A model generated the notes under the pieces. The model was given only the letters and a program-made list of their open reading frames with translations. It searched no databases and was not told the origin of the DNA. From Lachnospiraceae bacterium (GTDB lineage Bacteria; Bacillota; Clostridia; Lachnospirales; Lachnospiraceae), in contig JAEEVK010000004.1 of NCBI GenBank assembly GCA_016287095.1, forward strand, positions 1-64,000: a stretch of DNA of 64,000 nt, written 5' to 3'. Every line of letters starts with the position of its first letter. Position 1 is the stretch's first letter. Both the position numbers and the translations under genes were made by a program. Of the stretch, positions 52,242 to 62,034 are shown in pieces.

Positions 52242-52955
52242 TTAACCTTTTAGGTAAGCAACAAGCTTTGCTCTGTCCCTGATATCAAACTTATCATATA
52301 TTATGGAAACATAATTTTTTACAGTACCTTCGGAAATAAACAGCACCGAGGATATCTGAGAATTAGTGCACCCTTCAGCCAAAAGCCTTGCTATTTCTTT
52401 TTCACGTTCGGTTAGCCCGGCTTTTTCCATTAAGTTTTCTATAGAATCCGATCCTTTTATTTCCGTTTTTGCTGTATTTCCACCCTTCATGTTTCCATCC
52501 GGATCGGACTTGTTTTCCATATTCGTTCCAAGTGCATTCGAACTGAGCATACCTGTCAACTTCTGTAATACCTTGGCGTCCAAAACTCCTACACCCTTAA
52601 CAGCCTGGTTTACAGCTTCTATGATCGCATCCTTTCCTGAGTCCTTAAGCAGATAACCCGCTGCACCATTTGATAATGCTTCAGAAATATTCTTTTCATC
52701 ATAAAATGTCGTAAGCACTATCATCCTGATATCCGGATAAAGTTCCTTAACCTTCTTTATCAGTTCTATGCCTCCCATCCCGGGCATATTCAGGTCTATG
52801 AGCATAACATCCACAGGCTTTTCTTTCAAAAGTTCAAGAGCCTTTATCCCATTTTCAGCTGTACCGCTAACCACAAAACCACCCTTAATGGTAAGCACTA
52901 TTTCAAGACTTTCCAATAATAATGGTTCATCATCAACAAGGAGTATCTTTATCAT
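52242..52955 (-). CDS. NarL/LuxR-family response regulator
   Basis: MIKILLVDDEPLLLESLEIVL, MLIDLNMPGMGGIELI, LTEREKEIARLLAEGCTNSQISSVLFISEGTVKNYVS. Confidence 0.92.
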   Translation of the reverse strand: MIKILLVDDEPLLLESLEIVLTIKGGFVVSGTAENGIKALELLKEKPVDVMLIDLNMPGMGGIELIKKVKELYPDIRMIVLTTFYDEKNISEALSNGAAGYLLKDSGKDAIIEAVNQAVKGVGVLDAKVLQKLTGMLSSNALGTNMENKSDPDGNMKGGNTAKTEIKGSDSIENLMEKAGLTEREKEIARLLAEGCTNSQISSVLFISEGTVKNYVSIIYDKFDIRDRAKLVAYLKG

Positions 52956-53080
52956 ATGTTTCCTTTCTGCATAATCCTTTAAAGATCGCAGTTTCTTCTC
53001 GAATAAAAAAATGTATAACGGTATACCGGATACCATTATACATTATATGTAGAAAATCGATATTTTTCAATAGGTTATTC

Positions 53081-53926
53081 TCATTTCATTTCAAGAACGA
53101 TAACCGGACGTACACAGAATTCATTATCATACTCATACTTGCTGACATGCACTCCGTTCATTCCAACGAATCCATGATCGCTGACATATGTAGCATCCTT
53201 ATTTGTAAATCCGGGAGATCTGAGCCAATAGAAACATGCTAACTTGTTATTCCATGAGAAATTCTTTGCACCCTGTGCCTTAGCATATTCTGTAGCAGTG
53301 CATCTTCTGTTTTCGTCAGAATTTTCATTATTATAATCATAACCGTAATCGGTATCTACTATTTCATCGTTTGATAAAATAAATACATAGTCTTCCGTGG
53401 AATTTCCACCCTTACCTGTACAATTGCCATAGTTGTTATCTTTATTTTCCAAAGTCTTTTTAACAACAAGCTTTTTCTCCTCGTCACTAAATGCTGCATT
53501 ATAAAAATCCGAATTCAGCCATGAACGAAGTGTGGAATCCTCCCAGGTAACATTTACACTATCCCAGTTAATACCACCCTTACCATCAGGGAAACGCTTT
53601 TTTAAATCTTCTTCATCATCGTAAGCTTTACAATCCAAAGCAAACTTGCTAGTGAGAACAATCTCTTTTTTATCCGTATTGACATTAAGAACAACCCAGT
53701 TAATGCTCTCGCTGCCGTTTCCCTCATTGTTATCCTGCTCATATTTACCAAATGCTACAACCTGACCTCTTTTTAAGTCTGCTGCTGTCCCGTTTGATAT
53801 CATTTCAACTATATCCAGTCCTGTTTCAGTGTCAGTTATGACCTTGTCATTATTGCCTGACATCCCGCAACCCTGACAGGATACTGCGATAATAATACCA
53901 AGAATTATACCGAATATCTTTTTCAT
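53081..53926 (-). CDS. DUF6273-like lipoprotein
   Basis: Lipobox VSCQGCG; YWLRSPGFTNKDATYVSDHGFVGMNGVHVSKYEYDNEFCVRPVIVL. Confidence 0.7.
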   Translation of the reverse strand: MKKIFGIILGIIIAVSCQGCGMSGNNDKVITDTETGLDIVEMISNGTAADLKRGQVVAFGKYEQDNNEGNGSESINWVVLNVNTDKKEIVLTSKFALDCKAYDDEEDLKKRFPDGKGGINWDSVNVTWEDSTLRSWLNSDFYNAAFSDEEKKLVVKKTLENKDNNYGNCTGKGGNSTEDYVFILSNDEIVDTDYGYDYNNENSDENRRCTATEYAKAQGAKNFSWNNKLACFYWLRSPGFTNKDATYVSDHGFVGMNGVHVSKYEYDNEFCVRPVIVLEMK

Positions 53927-54010
53927 TTCTCAAAATCCCCTTCCTTTAAAACAAACACGGTGATTATAACATAAGTGATAAATTTTTTCAACATGTTTCA
54001 TTCATAAAGA

Positions 54011-54040
54011 AAAAGAACGGAAAAACAAATCCGTTCTTTT
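54011..54040 (-). terminator. Terminator downstream of displaced tRNA 3' end
   Basis: AAAAGAACGG...CCGTTCTTTT inverted repeat. Confidence 0.65.
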
Positions 54041-54043
54041 CTA

Positions 54044-54085
54044 CGTCCACGATGCGATTCGAACGCACGACCTACCGCTTAGGAG
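54044..54085 (-). pseudogene. tRNA-Arg(CCU) 3' fragment, probable attachment-site repeat
   Basis: Minus strand CTCCTAAGCGGTAGGTCGTGCGTTCGAATCGCATCGTGGACG: anticodon loop, variable region, intact T-arm and acceptor 3' strand; no 5' acceptor or D-arm. Confidence 0.75.
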
Positions 54086-54144
54086 TAGTTCGCTCAAATC
54101 AAAAACTAAGAAAGGAAGCGGCTTTCCATATCACACTTTTTAAA

Positions 54145-54168
54145 ACTCACTCACTTACTCACTCACTT
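54145..54168. repeat. Tandem 12-bp direct repeat near element end
   Basis: ACTCACTCACTT x2, perfect. Confidence 0.8.
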
Positions 54169-54412
54169 CCTCTTCCGCCACGCACGGATCAGGTCATCGT
54201 CGAATCGCAAATAATAACTTATTCAACATAACTATTATACCTTTTTTTCGATGAAAATTCAAGAAATAATTTCTGAAATATACGATTTAGCTATGTAAAT
54301 ATGTATATCTTCACACCATATTACAGATGAGTAAGCAGCCAGCTCCTTTCCATTTTTTGAGAGACGTCTTTGGACATGTCCAAAAGACAACTATCTTAAG
54401 TGGGGGCATATT

Positions 54413-55405
54413 ATGGCAATTTTAAAGAACAAAACTCAAAAGGATTTTACTCAAATAAGCAATAACATATTCAATGATCATACAATTTCCATGAAAGACA
54501 AAGGTGTCTACTGTACTTTATGCAGCCTTAAAGACGGCTGGGAATTTTCCGTAGAAGGTCTTGCGACTTTATGTTCTGATGGTAAGGACAGTATCCGTAA
54601 TTCAATCAACAACTTGGAGAAACACGGCTACATAACCCGGACCAAAACACGAGATGAAAACGGGAAATTTGTTTCTATTATTGAAATACATATAGAAGCA
54701 GTTACCACAAATAATATACCGTCACGAGAAAACCGTGACGGAAAACCCGCCACGGCTAATCCGTCACGGGACGACCGCAGCGGCTCTACCGTCACAGATA
54801 ATCCGGCGCAATATAATAATTTAAATAATAATAAAGACATTAATAATGCTAATTCTATCAATCTATCTATACCCCAAACAAGAGAAGGAGAGATTGAGAA
54901 ATACAAATCACTCATTGCTCGCAACATAGACTTTGAAAATCTTTTGCAAGCAGCTAAAACTGTACCTGGAAATAGGGCTGGAATGCTGCACAACATCTAT
55001 GACATCTTATGTGACATGGTATGCTATCCGCGCAAAACTGTCACCATACGTGAAGTGGAATATCCATGGGATCTTGTTAAAAGTCGTTATCTTAAACTGA
55101 CCAAGGAAAACATTTCCTCCATCTTAGATCGTCTGGCGAATAGATATTATGCTATTACCAATAAGCCAGCGTTCTTGATATCTACACTGTTCACGGAAAG
55201 TCAAACCGGAGCTATACCTTCACAGGTCCAAACTGTCTCAAAAAATCAAGAGGGGTTAGAAAGCCAAGCGGCTCCCTCTACCAAATCCTATAATCATCCC
55301 AATACTAACCAAGCAACTAAGCCCAACAAAAACCAGTATATGCAACGATCATATACTGATGAGGAGATAAAAGCTATCGAAAAAAAGAAACTGGGGGTGA
55401 CCTGA
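54413..55405 (+). CDS. Replication-initiator/DnaD-like winged-helix protein
   Basis: FTQISNNIFNDHTISMKDKGVYCTLCSLKDGWEFSVEGLATLCSDGKDSIRNSINNLEKHGYI, typical of element-borne HTH initiator-like proteins. Confidence 0.65.
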   Translation: MAILKNKTQKDFTQISNNIFNDHTISMKDKGVYCTLCSLKDGWEFSVEGLATLCSDGKDSIRNSINNLEKHGYITRTKTRDENGKFVSIIEIHIEAVTTNNIPSRENRDGKPATANPSRDDRSGSTVTDNPAQYNNLNNNKDINNANSINLSIPQTREGEIEKYKSLIARNIDFENLLQAAKTVPGNRAGMLHNIYDILCDMVCYPRKTVTIREVEYPWDLVKSRYLKLTKENISSILDRLANRYYAITNKPAFLISTLFTESQTGAIPSQVQTVSKNQEGLESQAAPSTKSYNHPNTNQATKPNKNQYMQRSYTDEEIKAIEKKKLGVT

Positions 55406-55406
55406 A

Positions 55407-56492
55407 ATGAACAATATAACTGTTATAGCTTCAACAGAAACAGATAATAAGAAAATGATATACAGAAAACTCATCAGCAAGGCTGAAAAAAGGCTAAATT
55501 ACCTTATCAATGAAGCTTTGAGTCAACACGTGAGAGACGCATCACATATCCTTTCTGTCATCGCTGACGAATTTTCAATTAAGACAGGAATTACTATAGC
55601 AGCTTGGATAAATGATGAAGATTTTCTTAGATATTCGTCCGATGATATGAATTTCTCTACGCATATCAGTATAATTAACACTCTTCGTGAAGAAAAAGTC
55701 ACCGACAACAGCTGGTTTGGAGCTGACAAAAACATGTTCTATAAAACCTTTGGTGTAACACCATATGGTAGTTTTTCTATCTTGATTGAGTGCACTAAAC
55801 ATGATTCTAAAGAGAAAAAAGCTGCTATAGCTTCTTTGGCCATACGCGTTTTCAATAAACTGGATATTTGGTTTTGCCTCCGTGAAACCGAGAATCATTA
55901 CAACAAGCTGGGCTTACCGGAACCATTATATTATTATGATGACATTATTCAATTTTATCCCTATCGAGGAGCTGCCTATCTAAGATGGTATAACGATAAG
56001 GCATATAACTCATATGAATTTACGTCTTTGGATGCAAACGAATACTACCAGTATTGGTTGGATTTATTTATCGACAAAAAAATCTTCAATGTAGCATATG
56101 ATGCAGGATGTCTGGTGCTGTTGCTTAATGAATACCCTCACAGAGGATCATATAGTGATGTCCTTTGCGTTATACATTTGATTGAAGAATCATTAGGACA
56201 AGATGATAAGCTACTTTGGGCAGTCTACTTTGATGATAATACTCTTGTTACAACCAAAAATTTGGAAGACCTTAGAGCCAAAGTATTATCCTACATAAGC
56301 GGAGATATTTACTATCAAAGTTACGGAGAAGAATATGACATAGTTCCCGGCAAAGAGATAGAACATGGGGAAAAAATAGATACATACGATTATTGGGATG
56401 AACTCGACAACAAAATATACAAAGAATGCTGTGAACGAGCAAAGCAAAAACCGAAGGCAAAGAACCCTTTCGTTTCCTATTTCAGTGACTGA
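55407..56492 (+). CDS. Hypothetical protein
   Basis: 361-aa ORF immediately after the preceding gene; no family recognised. Confidence 0.7.
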   Translation: MNNITVIASTETDNKKMIYRKLISKAEKRLNYLINEALSQHVRDASHILSVIADEFSIKTGITIAAWINDEDFLRYSSDDMNFSTHISIINTLREEKVTDNSWFGADKNMFYKTFGVTPYGSFSILIECTKHDSKEKKAAIASLAIRVFNKLDIWFCLRETENHYNKLGLPEPLYYYDDIIQFYPYRGAAYLRWYNDKAYNSYEFTSLDANEYYQYWLDLFIDKKIFNVAYDAGCLVLLLNEYPHRGSYSDVLCVIHLIEESLGQDDKLLWAVYFDDNTLVTTKNLEDLRAKVLSYISGDIYYQSYGEEYDIVPGKEIEHGEKIDTYDYWDELDNKIYKECCERAKQKPKAKNPFVSYFSD

Positions 56493-58455
56493 TTTAGTGA
56501 AATTATGGATTTTTCACCAAATCGTCCTTGGAAAGATATGTGGAAATTCATTTTCCAGGGAATTATACCAAGCTTCACTTTCAAGAAGCCTTAAAATACA
56601 GTATCTTGAGGGAATCCGGTTTTCAAACAAAGAACACTCATTTCGGGAAGAATATAATGCCCTTTTTGTCCCGCTTTTGCTCAAAATTTCCAATTATTTT
56701 ATATTAGCATACGGAGGTCTGGTCCATATGGCAGAAAACATTCTTGAAACTTACTTCAGTAATTGTTCCGATGAGGAATTTGATCGTGATATCAGATTAT
56801 CCTCTATGGATATTCCTATGTCAGATAAACATGAAAATCTTGCAAATATCTATCAATCAATCTTTGGAACTAATTATTCTGTTTTCGGTAGAGGATCAGA
56901 TCTATCTTGTAAAGATGTTCTCGGCGGAACCATCATGAAGTTCAGGTTAATGACAATAGAACAGTTCTCTGTTCTTTTTCCCGAATTTGGTTCCTACCGT
57001 TTATCGAGGTTGTGCCAAAAGGATGAAAGTAATAATAAGCCTTTCTTTTCTTCAGCACTGTATAACGGAAAAACATCATATTATTACCTAACAGATTATG
57101 GTCACAAGCATTACAGATCATTCTTTCCGGACAAATACCTTGACGAAACTAGAATTCCTATAACTCCCGGAAGCCTCCCTGCCCCAAGCCGGGCAGTACA
57201 CGATATCCGTTTACGAGATGTCCCGTATGGTTTCATCGCCATAAAAACCTTTCGGCAATTTGACTGGTTTACTTCAATCCCTCTTCCAGACTACAAAACT
57301 CCAACTGAAGCTGTCAAGGATATCCAAAGCAAAAACTACCTCAATCAATCACGATCATGTAAGAAAGGCGGGCTCGTAGCCGATGGCATCATTCTGTTCA
57401 AAAAGGCCGGTAACTCCGTAATAGTTGAACAGGATGCTGGGACAGAAAACACTGCTGTCCTCAAAAAGAAGATATCTTCTTATGGGGATTACCTGAACAG
57501 CCTAGACGATCAACGTAACGTTACCGTCATCTTCAACATTTATGTTCCAAAAAGTAACAAAAGAAACGATAAAAACAAGGATAGTCATTTGACTACTTAC
57601 AGAAAAATCGAACTTCTGATGGAATACAGTGAGATTTATGAGCTCAGCACTTTCTATGATAAACTAAATGACTGGATCAGTGCAGATAAACCCATGAAAA
57701 AAACCTACATCAGCATGAAACATCTTCTTGATGAATACAAACAGATAGACCAGAACTTATCAGGGAATATCCGGGCGCTGCGTAAGTATGTTGATCAAAG
57801 AATAAAGAACTACCAACTGGACTCGATAACTTCATCACAAAGCAGTGAATCCAGGAGAAACCTGATCAAGAAATTAGTTCTAGAAGCCCTTGATAGTACA
57901 GATCGATCTGACTACCTGTCAGCTGTAGTACGCAATGGAACCGGTCTTATTGTAACAAATAAAATTTTAAGGAATTCCTACTATCTTTTTCCCTATGAAT
58001 CAGGGCTATTATCCAAGCTGCTAGAGCAGATAAAAAAGAGATATGGAAGCAACTGCTATATGTACCGTACCACACATTTTGAAATACAAAAATGTTATTT
58101 GGGCAGTTTCATCAAGGTCAAAGGAAGACAGGACGAATTCATTGTAGACTATATCGTGGCTGAAATATCCGATAATATAGGCAACTATTACAATGCAAAG
58201 CAGATATTAAAAACATATAGCCCGACAAATGCTCATCTCCTTCTATTAGTCTCCTCCGAACAGGATGCCATTGATTTTGCAAAAGAAACCGGTTGTATAA
58301 GCAAGTATTGCAGCAGAGAGAATATCCTGCATCATAATACCGATTACAATTTAACTATAAGGTTCCTGAAATATGATCCGTACAAAGGACCTGATCAAAT
58401 GCTTCAGGCTTTTTTGCCCAATGGCAACAAAATTATCCAGGCAAACTCATTATAA
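56398..58455 (+). CDS. Replication-relaxation-like (Replic_Relax) protein
   Basis: SYYYLTDYGHKHYRS, SRAVHDIRLRDVPYGF, VADGIILFKKAGNSVIVEQDAGTENTAVLKKKISSYGDYL. True start probably downstream of 56398. Confidence 0.55.
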   Translation: MNSTTKYTKNAVNEQSKNRRQRTLSFPISVTDLVKLWIFHQIVLGKICGNSFSRELYQASLSRSLKIQYLEGIRFSNKEHSFREEYNALFVPLLLKISNYFILAYGGLVHMAENILETYFSNCSDEEFDRDIRLSSMDIPMSDKHENLANIYQSIFGTNYSVFGRGSDLSCKDVLGGTIMKFRLMTIEQFSVLFPEFGSYRLSRLCQKDESNNKPFFSSALYNGKTSYYYLTDYGHKHYRSFFPDKYLDETRIPITPGSLPAPSRAVHDIRLRDVPYGFIAIKTFRQFDWFTSIPLPDYKTPTEAVKDIQSKNYLNQSRSCKKGGLVADGIILFKKAGNSVIVEQDAGTENTAVLKKKISSYGDYLNSLDDQRNVTVIFNIYVPKSNKRNDKNKDSHLTTYRKIELLMEYSEIYELSTFYDKLNDWISADKPMKKTYISMKHLLDEYKQIDQNLSGNIRALRKYVDQRIKNYQLDSITSSQSSESRRNLIKKLVLEALDSTDRSDYLSAVVRNGTGLIVTNKILRNSYYLFPYESGLLSKLLEQIKKRYGSNCYMYRTTHFEIQKCYLGSFIKVKGRQDEFIVDYIVAEISDNIGNYYNAKQILKTYSPTNAHLLLLVSSEQDAIDFAKETGCISKYCSRENILHHNTDYNLTIRFLKYDPYKGPDQMLQAFLPNGNKIIQANSL

Positions 58456-58459
58456 AAGC

Positions 58460-58498
58460 AATAAGGCTATGTCCGGTCTGACATAGCCTTATTACATT
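58460..58498. terminator. Terminator between convergent operons
   Basis: AATAAGGCTATGTC-cggtct-GACATAGCCTTATT. Confidence 0.7.
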
Positions 58499-58525
58499 CA
58501 ATACCAAAGCTGTATATCGTATAGC

Positions 58526-58813
58526 CTATAAATTCTCTACAAAAGTAGCCAATGCGCTGCTGTTTGCGATTACGCATACCGCCCCAAAGACCATGAAAAT
58601 ACCGATGATCGTCCTAGGCTTTATATCATCCTTGCTGTATTTCTTGCCTATGGGCATCAGGGCCAGATCCCTGAGGAACCACATTCCTGCCAGCATTACT
58701 ACCAGGGCCACCACCATAATTGCTCTTTTAACAGGCGATTCACCTGTGTTCAGTGGCATCGAACCCAGTTGAGTTTCCATGCTCATAACAAAGTTAGTTA
58801 TGATTCTCATCAA
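58526..58813 (-). CDS. Small two-TM protein of the element
   Basis: 95 aa with two hydrophobic helices; possible conjugation component. Confidence 0.55.
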   Translation of the reverse strand: MMRIITNFVMSMETQLGSMPLNTGESPVKRAIMVVALVVMLAGMWFLRDLALMPIGKKYSKDDIKPRTIIGIFMVFGAVCVIANSSALATFVENL

Positions 58814-58839
58814 TCAATCCCTCCATCATATAATCTGCC

Positions 58840-59025
58840 CTAGTTGAATTTGTCCAGTTTCTGTGCTCTTTCCTGTTCTTTCTGAGCTTCTTTCTTTTCT
58901 TTAAGCTGTAGTTTGATATATTCGACCGAAATCACCACACCAACTATTGTCATGAAAGTAATTAGGATCCCAGGAAAAGTAACCATAGGCATTATCACAT
59001 CATAGATAGCTCTCAGTGTCTCCAT
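58840..59025 (-). CDS. Small single-TM protein with basic tail
   Basis: METLRAIYDVIMPMVTFPGILITFMTIVGVVISVEYIKLQLKEKKEAQKEQERAQKLDKFN. Confidence 0.55.
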   Translation of the reverse strand: METLRAIYDVIMPMVTFPGILITFMTIVGVVISVEYIKLQLKEKKEAQKEQERAQKLDKFN

Positions 59026-59074
59026 TTTTCTCCCCCATATGCAATCAACTTATACCGTCAGCCAGATATTACCA

Positions 59075-59950
59075 TCATGGCCAATCTATATACCTCTCCT
59101 CTTCAAGCGGATAGTAATCAAACTCAGGTACAATGTAATAATCTTCAAGAGCTCTCTTTTCAAATTCACAGACACTCTCAAGATATTCTGATATTGCCCT
59201 GCAATCCTTATCACATCCGGAATAAGCCGACCGCCCATCGCTGAACTCTCCCTTGTTCCAATAAGGGTAAGGGCAGCACATGCAGTCAATAAGTTCCTCT
59301 TTCCCTATCTTTACAAGCTTCTCTGCTGCTTCCAGAAAATATGAGAAAGCTCTTCTAAAATCAGTATCATACCCAGGTTCTTCACCCTGATCATACATAC
59401 TGCGCATCTTTCTCATCCTGTCACACGCTATTACGAATTTTTCAGATATGTAATTCTTGTCTCCGAAACTCTCTTCTCCTTCATACAGGAAGCCTGCCTG
59501 CCAGCAGTCCAATATCGCTAATTCCTTTCCCTCTATCCATTCCCACTTATCATCAGGTACTTCAGCAGACCGCTTCATTAATTCTTCCAACTTGTCATCC
59601 TCAAACAACAGCTCAGAAGATGTCTTCTTTCTCCATAACCTGCCAAGATCAAATGCCTCCCTAAGCAAACGCATATCAAATCTGGGTCTTTCCATCGGTG
59701 CGATCGAAACTATCTTATCCCTGTCCCTTTTCCCTTCGAAATATGCGTTCTCATATACCGCCATAAGATATACGTTAGAAGCAGCTCGTTTCTCTTCCCT
59801 TTTATATAGGAAGGAACTCATCACTTTTTTGTTATCCCACCGTAGCTCTAACCCATTGATCCCATATCCGAAACCCCATTCAAAAGCTTTCTGGATCCTG
59901 TCTTTAAAAGTATAATTTTCTTTTTCCTGCATAACACCTTCTCCTTCCAT
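59075..59950 (-). CDS. Hypothetical protein with CxxCP...CxxxC motif (A)
   Basis: 291-aa ORF; CMCCPYPYWN...YSGCDKDCRAISEYLESV near C-terminus. Confidence 0.7.
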   Translation of the reverse strand: MEGEGVMQEKENYTFKDRIQKAFEWGFGYGINGLELRWDNKKVMSSFLYKREEKRAASNVYLMAVYENAYFEGKRDRDKIVSIAPMERPRFDMRLLREAFDLGRLWRKKTSSELLFEDDKLEELMKRSAEVPDDKWEWIEGKELAILDCWQAGFLYEGEESFGDKNYISEKFVIACDRMRKMRSMYDQGEEPGYDTDFRRAFSYFLEAAEKLVKIGKEELIDCMCCPYPYWNKGEFSDGRSAYSGCDKDCRAISEYLESVCEFEKRALEDYYIVPEFDYYPLEEERYIDWP

Positions 59951-59956
59951 ACTATA

Positions 59957-61054
59957 TCAGTCATCTTTTTTCACGAGGAAGTACTCGAAAAGCCTGTCCC
60001 TCTCCCCATAGTCTTCTGACATGCACTCCCTATATGCATCTCCGCAATCCATATCACAGTTTACATATGTTTCAGAAGATTTAAAATTATCTCTGTCATT
60101 ATCTAAGCGCTGGAACATACCCGGGCACGACAGGCAAGGTAAGTACATTTCTCTCCCGACGAACTTCAGTCTGTCCGCCCAATTCTTGTAATCCCTATAA
60201 TATTCATACTCTTCAGAATCAGCCTCAGGCTCTATTCCGTTATCATACATGTATTTGAAGGATTCCATCTTGCTTAGATCCAGTTCATACTGCTCTTCAG
60301 TTTCTTCTTCTAAATCCTCTTCATTTTCATCCGGTTCGTCTATATGCTTTTCCGTCTCCGCTATACTATCAGTACCATCGCTCTGTCCAGGCATATAAGG
60401 CTTATCGGTATAAAGGCACTCCGCTTTTTGGGGAGACATACCGGTCTGCATATTACCCAGGAAGTTTCTCAAAAAGACTTCCTTTACTGCTTTAGCCCCT
60501 GCCTTAACATTCCCATTCCAATGATGCTCAATGATCCAATCAAAAGTATAGGATGCATAGCCCATAACAATATTATCAAACCGGCGGCTGTCAAAAAGTT
60601 TGTATGAATCCTGATCTATGAGAGAACCTAGTTTCTCATAATACTTTATCCTATCCTTAGCTTTATTAATCCAGCTTTCCTCAAGTTTATCGGAATTTTC
60701 CGACTCCAATATCCTTTTCAGGAAATCAGCCATTATACTGTACTTATTAATAGGAGAAAACTTGTGTACACTAACCGGATAAACATTAAATAGATCATAG
60801 TAAAAAGACATCTGTTCCAAAGATTCCTCATACCGCTTATAAGTCCTATGGCTGATTTCCATTTCTTCCAATATTTCTTTCTCAGAAAAGCCACCATTGA
60901 ATAAACTCTCAAACAGCATCCTTTTGGCTATCATATCAGGCTCGTCAGATCTTCTTCCGGCATTTCTTTCATTGAATACCCTTTCACCCCTAAGGTCTCC
61001 ATCACTAGTCTCTGGATTTCCCGAATTCTGATAATTAAAGTCACTATTATCCAC
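59957..61054 (-). CDS. Hypothetical protein with CxxCP...CxxxC motif (B)
   Basis: 365-aa ORF; CLSCPGMFQRL...YVNCDMDCGDAYRECM near C-terminus, acidic linker; HTH-like FSEKEILEEMEISHRTYKRYEE. Confidence 0.7.
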   Translation of the reverse strand: MDNSDFNYQNSGNPETSDGDLRGERVFNERNAGRRSDEPDMIAKRMLFESLFNGGFSEKEILEEMEISHRTYKRYEESLEQMSFYYDLFNVYPVSVHKFSPINKYSIMADFLKRILESENSDKLEESWINKAKDRIKYYEKLGSLIDQDSYKLFDSRRFDNIVMGYASYTFDWIIEHHWNGNVKAGAKAVKEVFLRNFLGNMQTGMSPQKAECLYTDKPYMPGQSDGTDSIAETEKHIDEPDENEEDLEEETEEQYELDLSKMESFKYMYDNGIEPEADSEEYEYYRDYKNWADRLKFVGREMYLPCLSCPGMFQRLDNDRDNFKSSETYVNCDMDCGDAYRECMSEDYGERDRLFEYFLVKKDD

Positions 61055-61077
61055 CCTTTTCCACCTCCTCTGAACTC

Positions 61078-61126
61078 ATAATACTACATTCCCTACCCAT
61101 TGTCAAGGCAAAAATTAACTTTTGCC
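61078..61126 (-). promoter_or_regulatory. Promoter of Cys-motif operon with adjacent inverted repeat
   Basis: Minus TTGACA-17 bp-TATTAT (61106-61078); GGCAAAA-attaac-TTTTGCC at 61107-61126. Confidence 0.6.
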
Positions 61127-61167
61127 GATAAGGAGGGTGGAGATTTCAATAATAATCAGGGAAAAAA

Positions 61168-61271
61168 CGGCAGTAATTTGTATTTACTGCCGTTTTTCCC
61201 ATTGACAAACTATATTTACTATATTATAATCGAAATATGGATAAATCGGCAGTAATTTACATTTACTGCCA
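61168..61271 (+). promoter_or_regulatory. abiE promoter flanked by two near-identical inverted-repeat operators
   Basis: CGGCAGTAA-N7-TTACTGCCG (61168-61192), TTGACA-17-TATAAT (61202-61230), CGGCAGTAA-N7-TTACTGCCA (61247-61271). Confidence 0.85.
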
Positions 61272-61293
61272 TTTTACCCAGAAAGGAGGAATT

Positions 61294-62034
61294 ATGACAA
61301 CATTAACTGACATCGTCACAGATAATATTCCCTGTTCATCTCCTTTTTCCCGTGCTACCCTGCTATCTACTTTACAGGAACAGAATGCCAATACTACCGT
61401 AAGCATGGCCAACCATTTGATCGATACGCTTCTATCAAAAGGAGCCATTACCAGAGTCGGCTATAATTTATATGCTACCAGTACTCATAAAAAGAATTAT
61501 AGCTTCCCCCATTCAGAAATCGTTAAAGAGATTGCTTCAGATATTATAGCTGCACACCCTTTCCTTGATTTCAGGATTTTTGAGCTGATACAGTTAAACG
61601 AGTTTGTCAACCACCAGATCGGTAACAATATTATATTCGTCTATGTTGAAAAAGATTTTGAAGAAGATGTCTTTAGCACCCTTCGTGACAAGCACTCCGG
61701 ACATCTCTTTCTAAAGCCCGATTCCGAGGAACTGTTCCGCTATCTGTCAAATGACATGATTATAATAGGAAAGCTTCCGTCAGAAAGCCCCAAAGGACGA
61801 CCTGATTTCTGGGACACCACGATAGAGAAAATGCTGGCTGACATCGCAGTGGACAAGGTTTTAAGGAAAATAGTATATTCCGGAGAGTATCCGGAAATAT
61901 TCCGTGAGGCTGTAAACAAATATATCATCGACAAAAACATGTTACGACGATATCTGAGACGCCGCGGCGCAGAAAAGAAGTTCAGGCAGTTCATCAAAGA
62001 AAAAACCCAGATCAGCGAGGAGGACATCATATGA
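61294..62034 (+). CDS. AbiEi-like antitoxin / autoregulator
   Basis: N-terminal winged helix, 4-nt overlap with AbiEii-like gene; start ATG 61294 with GGAGGA RBS. Confidence 0.7.
   Translation: MTTLTDIVTDNIPCSSPFSRATLLSTLQEQNANTTVSMANHLIDTLLSKGAITRVGYNLYATSTHKKNYSFPHSEIVKEIASDIIAAHPFLDFRIFELIQLNEFVNHQIGNNIIFVYVEKDFEEDVFSTLRDKHSGHLFLKPDSEELFRYLSNDMIIIGKLPSESPKGRPDFWDTTIEKMLADIAVDKVLRKIVYSGEYPEIFREAVNKYIIDKNMLRRYLRRRGAEKKFRQFIKEKTQISEEDII

Noticed and set aside
54044-54115. Complete functional tRNA-Arg
   Set aside because: No 5' acceptor strand matching CGTGGAC and no D-arm; anticodon stem does not pair properly. Only the 3' part is tRNA-like.
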